The notes under the pieces were generated by a model. The model searched no databases. It was not told the origin of the DNA and was given only the letters and a program-made list of their open reading frames with translations. DNA of 45,620 bases from Betaproteobacteria bacterium (GTDB lineage Bacteria > Pseudomonadota > Gammaproteobacteria > Burkholderiales > SG8-39). Where the stretch lies: contig VGIA01000006.1 of the NCBI GenBank assembly GCA_016868105.1, positions 1-45,620 of the forward strand, given 5' to 3'. The position numbers and the translations under genes are program-made. Each line of letters begins with the position of its first letter. Position 1 is the first letter of the stretch. Below, one piece after another: positions 9,940 to 17,775 of the stretch.

Positions 9940-10262
9940 GCCTGGCGCTGGAAGCCCTTTCCTGGATCCTGATCGTTTCGGGCTCCCTGTTCTGTGTCAC
10001 CGGCGCGCTCGGGCTGGTTCGGCTGCGCGGCTTCTACACGCGCACCCATGCGGCGAGCCTGGTGGATTCGGCCGGCGCCGGGCTGCTGCTGGCGGGCCTG
10101 TTGCTGCAGGCGGGCTGGACGCTGGTGGCGGTGAAGCTCGTGATGATCGGCCTGCTGATCTTCTTTACCTCGCCCGCGGCCACGCACGCGCTCGCCAACG
10201 CGGCGCTGGCAAGGGGCCTGGCGCCCGATGCAGAGGGGGAGGGCGTGCCATCGAAGCGCTGA
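9936..10262 (+). CDS. mrpG: Cation/H+ antiporter subunit G (MrpG/MbhC-like)
   Basis: A 108-residue, three-helix protein of the MrpG/PhaG family. The signature is FCVTGALGLVRLRGFYTRTHAAS, followed by KLVMIGLLIFFTSPAATHALANAA. It overlaps mrpF by 4 bp. Its TGA (10260-10262) overlaps a CTG that I take as the start of the next gene. Confidence 0.92.
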   Translation: MSLALEALSWILIVSGSLFCVTGALGLVRLRGFYTRTHAASLVDSAGAGLLLAGLLLQAGWTLVAVKLVMIGLLIFFTSPAATHALANAALARGLAPDAEGEGVPSKR

Positions 10263-10792
10263 TCATCCAGGTGCTGCTGACGATGATGGCGGTCGCGGTG
10301 ATCGCCATCGTGCTGCAGCGCAACCTCTACTCCGTCGTGGTGCTGGGCGGCGTCTACAGCTTCCTCATGGCAACCGTGCTGGTGGCGCTGGACGCGGTGG
10401 ACGTGGCGATGACCGAGGCTTCAGTCGGCGCGGGCATCTCCACCGTGCTCCTGCTGGGCGCGCTGCACCTGTGCGGCGGCGAAGAGGCGAAGCCGATGCA
10501 GCGCCCCTGGGTGCCCCTTGCGGTGACGCTGGCGATCGTCGCGGTGCTGATCTACGGCACCCTGGGCCTGCCGGCGTTCTCCGATCCGCAGGCGCCGATC
10601 CATGTCCACGTCGTCCCGCGCTACCTCAGCGACGCGCTTGTCGAGACCGGCATTCCCAACGTGGTCACCGCGGTGCTGGCGAGCTACCGGGGCTACGACA
10701 CGCTGGGCGAGACGGTCGTCGTGTTCACCGCCGGCATCGGCGTGATCGCGCTGCTGCGCAGCGTGCGGCGCGGCTCGAAGGAGGGATCGTGA
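10259..10792 (+). CDS. Stand-alone C-terminal piece of MrpA (MbhD/MbhE-like, DUF4040)
   Basis: About 177 residues. The first half matches the DUF4040/MbhD module (LDAVDVAMTEASVGAGISTV near residue 44). The second half matches the last helices of MrpA or MbhE (NVVTAVLASYRGYDTLGETV near 137). In Bacillus-type operons these parts are fused behind the large antiporter domain of MrpA; here they form their own gene, as in archaeal Mbh operons. The start is uncertain. A GTG at 10271 would drop four residues and has no ribosome site; the CTG at 10259 overlaps the mrpG stop as CTGA, like the other overlaps in the operon. An ATC at 10250 follows a strong purine run but would be unusual. Confidence 0.85.
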   Translation: MIIQVLLTMMAVAVIAIVLQRNLYSVVVLGGVYSFLMATVLVALDAVDVAMTEASVGAGISTVLLLGALHLCGGEEAKPMQRPWVPLAVTLAIVAVLIYGTLGLPAFSDPQAPIHVHVVPRYLSDALVETGIPNVVTAVLASYRGYDTLGETVVVFTAGIGVIALLRSVRRGSKEGS

Positions 10793-11211
10793 GGCGCGAG
10801 CCGGTCCTGCGCGTGGTGGGCAAGCTGCTGATCCCGTACATGCTTCTGTTCGCGCTGTATGTCCAGTTCCATGGCGATTTCGGGCCCGGTGGCGGCTTCC
10901 AGGCAGGCGTGATTTCCGCTGCGGCGATCATCTTCTACGCCCTGATCTTCGGCTTGCCGGCGGCGCGGCGGCTCGTCCCCGACGCGGTCGTGGAATCCAT
11001 GGTCGCCCTGGGCGCGCTGCTGTATCTCGGCGTCGGCTTTGCTGGGCTTGTCCTGGGCGGCAACTACCTGGACTACTTCGTGCTCGACCGCAATTCCGTT
11101 ACCGGGCAGCTGCGCGGGGTGTTCTGGGTCGAGCTCGGCGTGCTGATCACCGTGTCCGGGGTCATGCTCAAGGTGTTCTACATCTTCGCTTCGCGGCGGC
11201 GGCCGGACTGA
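10789..11211 (+). CDS. mrpB: Cation/H+ antiporter subunit B (MrpB/MbhF-like)
   Basis: A 140-residue membrane protein with four hydrophobic helices. It has the MrpB signature YVQFHGDFGPGGGFQAGVI near residue 23 and ends VELGVLITVSGVMLKVFYIF. It begins with GTG in a GTGA overlap with the previous gene; the frame is open far upstream, but only as a shadow. It is part of the small-subunit core (B, C, E, F, G) of the complex. Confidence 0.93.
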   Translation: MRREPVLRVVGKLLIPYMLLFALYVQFHGDFGPGGGFQAGVISAAAIIFYALIFGLPAARRLVPDAVVESMVALGALLYLGVGFAGLVLGGNYLDYFVLDRNSVTGQLRGVFWVELGVLITVSGVMLKVFYIFASRRRPD

Positions 11212-11212
11212 C

Positions 11213-11581
11213 ATGGACGCCTTCGCCAGCCACTACACCTACTGGGTCACCGTGTTCCTGATGGCCGCGGGCCTGTACATCATGATCGCGCGCGGCAACC
11301 TGGTGAAGAAGCTGGTCGGCCTGGGCATCTTCCAGACCTCGGTCTACCTGCTGTACATCGCCCCCGGCAAGCTGATCGGCGGCACCGCGCCGATCGTCGC
11401 CGAGGCCTACAAGGTCTATTCCAATCCGCTGCCGCACGTGCTCATCCTGACCGCGATCGTGGTCGGCATCGCGACGCTCGCGCTGGGCCTCGCCATCGTG
11501 GTGCGCATCCGCGAGGCCTACGGCAGCATCGAGGAAGACGACATCCTGGCGCTGGACGCGGAGCCCGGAAAGCGCGCGTGA
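11213..11581 (+). CDS. mrpC: Cation/H+ antiporter subunit C (MrpC, NuoK-like)
   Basis: A 122-residue, three-helix protein related to complex I subunit NuoK. The motif MAAGLYIMIARGNLVKKLVG and the later NPLPHVLILTAIVVGIATLA, with the conserved PHVLILTAIVI-type helix, are diagnostic of MrpC. It starts one base after the mrpB stop. The acidic C-terminus (SIEEDDILALDAEP) is cytosolic. Confidence 0.93.
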   Translation: MDAFASHYTYWVTVFLMAAGLYIMIARGNLVKKLVGLGIFQTSVYLLYIAPGKLIGGTAPIVAEAYKVYSNPLPHVLILTAIVVGIATLALGLAIVVRIREAYGSIEEDDILALDAEPGKRA

Positions 11582-13059
11582 TGCTGGAGCACCTTCCCGC
11601 CCTCCAGGTGGTGGTTCCGCTCGCCGCGGCGCCGCTCATCGTGCTGTTGCGAAGGCCGAGGGTGGCGTGGCTGCTGGCCAGCGCGGCCGCGCTGTTCGCG
11701 TTCGTCGCCGCGCTGGTGCTCGCCGCCGAGGTGGCGAGTACCGGGGCCATTTCGTACCACCTCGGCAGCTGGCCTCCGCCCTGGGGCATCGAGTACCGGG
11801 TGGACGCGCTATCGGCGTTCGTGCTGGTGCTTGTGGCGGGCGTGGGCGCAGTGGTGATGCCGTACGCCTGGCGCAGCATTCCCGCGGAACTGCCGCGCGA
11901 CCAGCATTACCTGTTCTATGCCCTGCAATGCCTGTGCCTCGCCGGCCTGCTGGGCATGACCATCACCGGCGACGCGTTCAACGTGTTCGTGTTCATGGAA
12001 GTGGCTTCGCTGTCCATGTACGTGCTGATTGCGCTGGGGCGCGACCGGCGCGCGCTGCTCGCCGCCTACCAGTACCTGATCCTGGGCACCATCGGGGCCA
12101 CCTTTTACGTCATCGGCGTCGGCCTGCTGTACCTGCTCACCGGCACGCTGAACATCGCCGACCTCGCGCAGCGGCTGCCCGAACTGGCGGGCTCGCGCCC
12201 GGCGCTGGCGGCGCTTGCCTTCATCACCGTCGGCGTGTCACTCAAGCTCGCCCTGTTCCCGCTGCACCTGTGGCTGCCCAACGCCTATGCCTACGCGCCC
12301 TCGGTGGTGACCGCGTTCCTGGCCGCCACCGCGACCAAGGTCTCGGTGTACGTGCTGCTGCGCTTCTATTTCGGCGTGTTCGGCGCCCGGCAGGTGGTCG
12401 AGTCGCTGCCGGTGACCGGGATCCTGATCGGCCTGTCGGTGGTCGCGATCGTCACCGCGTCGCTGGTCGCGCTCTGGCAGGCCGATTTCAAGCGCCTGCT
12501 GGCGTACTCCAGCGTGGCGCAGATCGGCTATATCACCCTGGGCATCGGCATCGCCAACGAAAGCGGACTGACCGCGACCGTGCTGCACCTGTTCAACCAC
12601 GGCGTGACCAAGGGCGCGCTGTTCCTGCTGGTCGGCGGCATCGCGCTGCGCGCCGGCGGCGCCGGATTCGAGCAATTGCGCGGGCTGGGCCGCGCCATGC
12701 CGCTCACATCGCTCGGCATCACGCTCGCCGGCCTGTCGCTGATCGGCGTGCCCGGCACCGCAGGCTTCATCAGCAAGTGGTACTTGGTGCTGGGGGCGCT
12801 TCAGGCGGGGCAGTGGTGGCTCGCCGCGCTGGTGGTCGCCACCTCCCTGATCGCCGTGGCCTATGTCTGGCGCTTCGTCGAGGCCGCCTACCTGTCCGCG
12901 CCGGACGAGCGCAGCGCGCCCGCCGGCGAGGCGCCGCGCGTGATGCTGATCGCGTCATGGCTGGCGGTCGGCGCCTGCTTCTGGTTCGGGATCGACACCG
13001 CCTACACCGTCGAGGGCGCGCGCCGCGCGGCGCTGTTCATGCTCGGGGGCCTGCCGTGA
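11581..13059 (+). CDS. mrpD: Cation/H+ antiporter subunit D (MrpD, NuoL/M/N-type)
   Basis: A 492-residue antiporter-like protein with about 14 helices. The key charged residues of the proton path are visible: the helix 5 glutamate in NVFVFMEVASLSMY, the helix 7 lysine in GVSLKLALFPLHLWLPNAYA, and the helix 8 lysine in FLAATATKVSVYVLL. A later lysine lies in QADFKRLLAYSSVAQIGY. The start may be this ATG or the GTG just before it (11578); both overlap the mrpC stop. It is the first of three antiporter-like subunits in the operon. Confidence 0.94.
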   Translation: MLEHLPALQVVVPLAAAPLIVLLRRPRVAWLLASAAALFAFVAALVLAAEVASTGAISYHLGSWPPPWGIEYRVDALSAFVLVLVAGVGAVVMPYAWRSIPAELPRDQHYLFYALQCLCLAGLLGMTITGDAFNVFVFMEVASLSMYVLIALGRDRRALLAAYQYLILGTIGATFYVIGVGLLYLLTGTLNIADLAQRLPELAGSRPALAALAFITVGVSLKLALFPLHLWLPNAYAYAPSVVTAFLAATATKVSVYVLLRFYFGVFGARQVVESLPVTGILIGLSVVAIVTASLVALWQADFKRLLAYSSVAQIGYITLGIGIANESGLTATVLHLFNHGVTKGALFLLVGGIALRAGGAGFEQLRGLGRAMPLTSLGITLAGLSLIGVPGTAGFISKWYLVLGALQAGQWWLAALVVATSLIAVAYVWRFVEAAYLSAPDERSAPAGEAPRVMLIASWLAVGACFWFGIDTAYTVEGARRAALFMLGGLP

Positions 13060-14513
13060 GCGCCGCGCAGCTGATCGCCGCCTGCCTCGCGCTGCCCCTG
13101 GCGGGCGCGGCCGGGATCGCGCTCGCGGGAAGCCGGCCCAACCTGCGCGAGTCCGTCACGCTCGCGACCGCCGCGCTCCTGTTCGCCTGCGTCCTCGGCC
13201 TGCTGCCCAAGGTCCTGGCGGGCGGGGTGCCGCAGCTGTTCGTGCTCGAGATGCTGCCCGGCATCGCGCTCGGCTTCAGAGTCGAGCCGCTGGGGATGCT
13301 GTTCGCGCTCATCGCCTCGGGCCTGTGGATCGTGAATTCGGTGTACTCGATCGGCTACATGCGCGCCAACGAGGAACCGCACCAGACGCGCTTCTACGTC
13401 TGCTTCGCGCTGGCCCTGGCCGCCACCCTGGGCATCGCGTTTTCCGCCAACCTGCTCACGCTGTTCCTGTTCTACGAAATGCTGACGCTGGTCACCTGGC
13501 CGCTGGTGACGCATCACGGCGACGACAAGGCGCGCGCCGGCGGGCGCGTGTACCTGGGCATCCTGATCGGGACCTCCATCGTGTTCCTGCTGCCGGCGAT
13601 CATCGCCACCTGGGCGCTTGCCGGGACGCTGGACTTCACCCCGGGCGGCATCCTGCAGGGCAAGGCCTCGGGCACGGTGATCGGCGGGCTGCTCGCGCTC
13701 TACATGTTCGGCATCGGCAAGGCCGCGCTGATGCCGTTCCACCGCTGGCTGCCGGCGGCGATGGTGGCGCCGACGCCGGTATCCGCGCTGCTGCACGCGG
13801 TGGCCGTGGTCAAGGCGGGCGTGTTCGCGGTGGTGAAGGTGATCGTCTACGTGTTCGGCGTGGATGCGCTGGCGGGGGTGCGGGCCGCGGACTGGCTGCC
13901 GACGGTGGCGGGCTTCACCATCGTCGCGGCCTCGATCGTTGCGTTGCGCTCGGACAACCTGAAGCGGCGCCTGGCTTACTCGACGGTGAGCCAGCTCTCC
14001 TACGTGGTGCTGGCCGCGGCGCTGCTGACGCCGGTGTCGGTCACGGCGGCAGCTTTGCACATCGCTGCGCATGCCTTCGGCAAGATCACGCTGTTTTTCG
14101 CTGCCGGGGCGATCTACACCGCCGCGCACAAGACCGAGGTCAGCCAGCTCGATGGCATTGGGCGGCGCATGCCCTGGACCATGGGCGCGTTCGCGGTGGG
14201 CGCGATCTCAATGGTCGGCCTGCCGCCGGCTGCGGGATTCCTGAGCAAGTGGTTCCTGCTCACCGCGGTGCTGGAGGCCGGGCAATGGATGGCGCTCGCC
14301 GTGGTCGCGGCTAGCACGCTGCTGAACGCCGCGTACTTCGCGCCGATCGTGTACCGCGCGTTCCTGCGCCCCGCGGCCGCGCGTGGCGAAGCGCATGGCG
14401 AGGCGCCGCTGCCGATGGTGGCCGCACTGACGGCGACCGCGGCGCTCACGGTGGCGCTGTTCTTCTACCCTGATCTCGCGCTCGCGCTGGCGCGGGCAAC
14501 CGCGGGAGGCTGA
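13056..14513 (+). CDS. Second antiporter-like subunit (MrpD/MrpA N-domain type)
   Basis: A 485-residue NuoL/M/N-type membrane protein that begins with GTG in a GTGA overlap with mrpD. It keeps the helix 5 glutamate (TLFLFYEMLTLVTWPLVTHH), the helix 7 lysine (GIGKAALMPFHRWLPAAMVA) and the helix 8 lysine (AVAVVKAGVFAVVK). It may take the place of the large N-terminal domain of MrpA, whose C-terminal piece is encoded separately at 10259-10792. I cannot tell MrpA-like from MrpD-like by eye, so no gene symbol is given. Confidence 0.9.
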   Translation: MSAAQLIAACLALPLAGAAGIALAGSRPNLRESVTLATAALLFACVLGLLPKVLAGGVPQLFVLEMLPGIALGFRVEPLGMLFALIASGLWIVNSVYSIGYMRANEEPHQTRFYVCFALALAATLGIAFSANLLTLFLFYEMLTLVTWPLVTHHGDDKARAGGRVYLGILIGTSIVFLLPAIIATWALAGTLDFTPGGILQGKASGTVIGGLLALYMFGIGKAALMPFHRWLPAAMVAPTPVSALLHAVAVVKAGVFAVVKVIVYVFGVDALAGVRAADWLPTVAGFTIVAASIVALRSDNLKRRLAYSTVSQLSYVVLAAALLTPVSVTAAALHIAAHAFGKITLFFAAGAIYTAAHKTEVSQLDGIGRRMPWTMGAFAVGAISMVGLPPAAGFLSKWFLLTAVLEAGQWMALAVVAASTLLNAAYFAPIVYRAFLRPAAARGEAHGEAPLPMVAALTATAALTVALFFYPDLALALARATAGG

Positions 14514-14771
14514 ATGCAGGACTACTGGTTGGCGCGCGAATCGAGCATCCGGCTGCTGTGGCGCGGATTCATCGCCGTTCTGGCGTTGACCGTGCTCGCG
14601 GAATTCGCGGTCGAGATACATCCGCACTTCGAGATCGAGGGCCTGCCGGCCTTCGGCGCCTGGTACGGATTCCTCGCCTGTGCCGCGATGATCCTGTTTG
14701 CCAAGCTGCTGGGGGTGTTCCTCAAGCGCCCGGACCGCTACTACGACAGCGACGGGCCGGCCGATGGCTAG
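14514..14771 (+). CDS. Small two-helix membrane protein within the mrp operon
   Basis: An 85-residue protein with two hydrophobic helices (about residues 17-33 and 46-68) separated by EIHPHFEIEGLPAFGAWYGF, and a polar tail (KRPDRYYDSDGPADG). The ATG directly follows the preceding stop, and its TAG lies 8 bp inside the next antiporter gene, so it is translated as part of the operon. It is not one of the classical seven Mrp subunits. I do not know a function; its position between two antiporter-like subunits suggests an accessory subunit. Confidence 0.75.
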   Translation: MQDYWLARESSIRLLWRGFIAVLALTVLAEFAVEIHPHFEIEGLPAFGAWYGFLACAAMILFAKLLGVFLKRPDRYYDSDGPADG

Positions 14772-16446
14772 CGTGCTGCATCCGGGCCTGATCCTCGTAT
14801 TCGCGGGCGTCGCGCTCGGCCTGCTCCACGGGCGCGCGCGCGCGGCGCTTGCGCTCGCGGCGCCGCTCGCGGCGATCGGCATCCTGCTCTGGGTGGGCGA
14901 GGGCGTGCACTGGAGCGGGCGCTACCTTGGCATCGAGGTCACGCCCTACGCGGTGGACGCGCTGTCGCGCCTGTTCGCGCTGATCTTCGCCATCATGGCG
15001 TTCGGCGGCGCGCTGTATGCGCTCGGCCAGCCGAGCCGGCTGGAGTTGCCGGCGGCCTTCGTGTACGCCGGTTCCGCGATCGGCGCCGCGCTGGCTGGCG
15101 ACCTGCTCACGCTGTTCGTGTGCTGGGAGCTGATGGCGCTGGGTTCGACCCTGGTGATCTGGAGCGCCGGCACCGCGCCGGCGTGGGCGGCCAGCCGGCG
15201 CTACCTCGCCGTGCACCTGCTGGGCGGCGTGCTGCTGCTGGCCGGGATCGCGGGCCACGTTTCCGAAACCGGCTCGGTCGCGTTCGTGCGCATGGCGCTC
15301 GACAGCCCGGCGCACTGGCTGATCCTCGCCGGGTTCCTGGTCAATGCCGGCGCGCCGCCGCTGTCGGCGTGGCTCCCGGACGCTTATCCGGAAGCGTCCT
15401 GGAGCGGCACCGTGTTCCTGTCGGCGTTCACCACCAAGACCGCGGTCTACGTGCTTCTGCGCGGCTTCCCCGGTACCGAAATCCTGGTCTGGGTCGGCCT
15501 GTTCATGGTGTTCTACGGCATCGTCTACGCGCTGCTGGAGAACGACATGCGGCGCATCCTCGCCTATAGCATTGTCAACCAGGTCGGGTTCATGATCGCC
15601 GGCATCGGCATCGGCACCGAGCTGGCGCTCAACGGCGCCGCGGCGCATGCCTTCACCCACATCCTGTACAAGGCCCTGCTGCTGATGTCCGCGGGCGCGG
15701 TGCTGCTGCAGGCCGGTCGGCGCAAGTGCAGCGAGCTGGGCGGGTTGTTCCGCACCATGCCCTTCACCACGGCGTGCGGCACGATCGGCGCGCTCGCGAT
15801 CAGTTGCTTCCCGCTCACGTCGGGCTTCGTCTCCAAGTCCATGATTTCCCAGGCCGCGGCCAACGAGCACCTGCTCTGGGTGTGGCTCGCGCTGGCGGCG
15901 GCTTCCGCCGGCGTCTTCCTCCACGCCGGCATCAAGTTCCCGTGGTTCGTGTTTTTCCAGAAGGACTCAGGCCTGCGCCCGCCGGAGCCGCCGCTGAACA
16001 TGCGCCTCGCGATGGGTCTGTTCGCCGCGCTGTGCATCGGGCTGGGCGTGTTCTACCAGCCGCTCTATGCGCTGTTGCCGTTCAAGGCCGAGTACGTGCC
16101 CTATACCGGCGCCCACGTGGTCGTGCAGCTGGAGTTGCTGCTCTTCTCGGGCCTTGCGTTCTTCGTGATGCTGCCGATGCTGCGGCGCACCCTCACGATC
16201 ACTCTGGACCTGGACTGGTTTTATCGCGTGTTCGCCAACCGCCTCGTTGCAGGCTCGACAGTGCTCCTGGGGCTGGCGAGCGGCACCGTGCAGTCCTGGA
16301 TTCAGGCGGCCGGGGCCGCCATTCGCGCTGGTGCGCAGCGGCACCACGGCCTGGACGGCGTGCTGGCGCGCACCTGGTCCACCGGCGGAATGGTCCTCTG
16401 GGTGGCGCTGCTGCTCGCGGGCTACCTGCTCGTCTACTACCTCTAG
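14764..16446 (+). CDS. Third antiporter-like subunit (Na+/H+ antiporter subunit D type)
   Basis: A 560-residue NuoL/M/N-type protein whose ATG (MASVLHPGLILVFAG) overlaps the small gene by 8 bp. The helix 5 glutamate is kept (TLFVCWELMALGSTLVIW) and so is the helix 8 lysine (LSAFTTKTAVYVLLRG). The helix 7 lysine seen in the other two is missing: the run is NAGAPPLSAWLPDAYPEASW. Extra helices at the C-terminus (residues about 470-560) make it longer than the others. It ends the operon. Confidence 0.9.
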   Translation: MASVLHPGLILVFAGVALGLLHGRARAALALAAPLAAIGILLWVGEGVHWSGRYLGIEVTPYAVDALSRLFALIFAIMAFGGALYALGQPSRLELPAAFVYAGSAIGAALAGDLLTLFVCWELMALGSTLVIWSAGTAPAWAASRRYLAVHLLGGVLLLAGIAGHVSETGSVAFVRMALDSPAHWLILAGFLVNAGAPPLSAWLPDAYPEASWSGTVFLSAFTTKTAVYVLLRGFPGTEILVWVGLFMVFYGIVYALLENDMRRILAYSIVNQVGFMIAGIGIGTELALNGAAAHAFTHILYKALLLMSAGAVLLQAGRRKCSELGGLFRTMPFTTACGTIGALAISCFPLTSGFVSKSMISQAAANEHLLWVWLALAAASAGVFLHAGIKFPWFVFFQKDSGLRPPEPPLNMRLAMGLFAALCIGLGVFYQPLYALLPFKAEYVPYTGAHVVVQLELLLFSGLAFFVMLPMLRRTLTITLDLDWFYRVFANRLVAGSTVLLGLASGTVQSWIQAAGAAIRAGAQRHHGLDGVLARTWSTGGMVLWVALLLAGYLLVYYL

Positions 16447-16477
16447 CCGGCGCGCCATTTCACGATGTGAAGTCGCC

Positions 16478-16507
16478 TTGCGGCGGCCGGAAGCGGGGGA
16501 GTAGAAT
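16478..16507 (+). promoter_or_regulatory. Candidate promoter of the TRAP transporter operon
   Basis: TTGCGG (16478-16483), an 18-bp spacer and TAGAAT (16502-16507). Transcription would start near 16514. The leader then holds the short palindrome CCCGTACGGG (16520-16529) and a strong Shine-Dalgarno (AGGAGGAG, 16561-16568) before the dctP ATG. Confidence 0.5.
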
Positions 16508-16575
16508 CAAGCGGCTTTTCCCGTACGGGGCTCGACCCCGCGCCGGCACCCATCCCCCTTAGGAGGAGACACTTC

Positions 16576-17718
16576 ATGACCACCCAGAAAGACCAAACCG
16601 CGGCATCGCGCCGCCAGTTCCTGACCGGCGCGGCCGTTGCGGCCACCGGCGCGGCGACGCTCGGTTTCCCGGCGATCGTCAAGGCGCAGGGGCCGATCAC
16701 CATGCGCTGGCAGAGCACCTGGCCGGCGAAGGACATCTTCCACGAGTACGCCAACGACTTCGCCAAGAAGGTCAACGACATGACCGGCGGCGCGCTGCGC
16801 ATCGAAGTGCTGCCCGCGGGCGCGGTGGTGCCGGCCTTCGGCCTGCTGGATGCGGTGTCCAAGGGCACCCTGGACGGCGGCCACGGCGTGCTGGTGTACC
16901 ACTACGGCAAGCAGAACGCGCTCGCGCTGTGGGGCTCGGGCCCGGCCTTCGGCATGGACGCCAACATGCTGCTCGCCTGGCACAAGTACGGCGGCGGCAA
17001 GGAACTGCTCAACAAGCTCTACGCCTCGATCGGCGCCAACGTGGTGTCCTTCCCCTACGGTCCGATGCCGACCCAGCCGCTGGGCTGGTTCAAGAAGCCG
17101 ATCACCAAGGCCGAGGACCTGAAGGGCCTGAAGTTCCGCACCGTGGGCATCTCGATCGACGTCTTCACGGCGATGGGCGCGGCGGTGAACGCGCTGCCCG
17201 GCGGCGAGATCGTGCCGGCCATGGACCGGGGCCTGCTGGATGCGGCCGAGTTCAACAACGCCACCTCGGACCGCATTCTCGGCTTCCCCGACGTTTCCAA
17301 GGTGATGATGCTGCAGAGCTACCACCAGAACGCCGAGCAGTTCGAGATCATGTTCAACAAGGCCAAGTTCGACGCGCTGCCCGGGGCGATGAAGTCGATC
17401 ATCGAGAACGCCGTCGAGGCCGCCTCGGCCGACATGTCCTGGAAGGCGGTGGACCGGTATTCGAAGGACCACGCCGAGCTGGTGGCGAAGGACAAGGTGC
17501 GCATGTTCAAGACGCCCGACTCGATCCTGCAGCAGCAGTTGTCGGCCTACGATGCGGCGGCCGCCAAGCGCAAGGACAATGCCATGTTCAACGAGATCGC
17601 CGATTCGCAGAAGAATTTCGCGGCCCGTGCGGTGAAGTGGGACCTGGAGACCAACGTCAGCCGGGCGATGGCCTACCGCCACTACTTCGCCGCCAAGCCC
17701 GCGGAGAAGAAGGCCTAG
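16576..17718 (+). CDS. dctP: TRAP transporter substrate-binding protein (DctP/TakP type)
   Basis: A 380-residue periplasmic binding protein. The N-terminus has a twin-arginine signal, SRRQFLTGAAVAATGAA, with RR at residues 12-13, and a likely cleavage site after about residue 35. The mature part has the DctP fold, with TWPAKDIFHEYANDFAKKVN near 47 and the ligand-contact segments KFRTVGISIDVF and PAMDRGLLDAAEFNN. It most resembles the TakP-like group, whose studied members bind 2-oxo acids or lactate; the true ligand here is an inference. The ribosome site is excellent, and a hairpin terminator follows before dctQ, as expected for a binding protein made in excess. Confidence 0.9.
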   Translation: MTTQKDQTAASRRQFLTGAAVAATGAATLGFPAIVKAQGPITMRWQSTWPAKDIFHEYANDFAKKVNDMTGGALRIEVLPAGAVVPAFGLLDAVSKGTLDGGHGVLVYHYGKQNALALWGSGPAFGMDANMLLAWHKYGGGKELLNKLYASIGANVVSFPYGPMPTQPLGWFKKPITKAEDLKGLKFRTVGISIDVFTAMGAAVNALPGGEIVPAMDRGLLDAAEFNNATSDRILGFPDVSKVMMLQSYHQNAEQFEIMFNKAKFDALPGAMKSIIENAVEAASADMSWKAVDRYSKDHAELVAKDKVRMFKTPDSILQQQLSAYDAAAAKRKDNAMFNEIADSQKNFAARAVKWDLETNVSRAMAYRHYFAAKPAEKKA

Positions 17719-17734
17719 CACCAGCGCGCCAAGG

Positions 17735-17772
17735 CAGCCATCCGGCCCGCAGGCCGGGTGGCTGTTTCGTTT
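17735..17772 (+). terminator. Hairpin terminator/attenuator between dctP and dctQ
   Basis: A 13-bp stem (17735-17747 with 17752-17764, one G-T pair) closes on a 4-base loop and is followed by TTTCGTTT. It sits 17 bp after the dctP stop and 12 bp before the dctQ ATG. Partial termination here would make more binding protein than permease. Confidence 0.75.
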
Positions 17773-17775
17773 CCG

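Noticed and set aside
10228-10788. Open frame joining upstream sequence to mrpB
   Set aside because: It is the shadow of the MrpA-tail gene. MrpB homology begins at the GTG at 10789, in a normal GTGA overlap.
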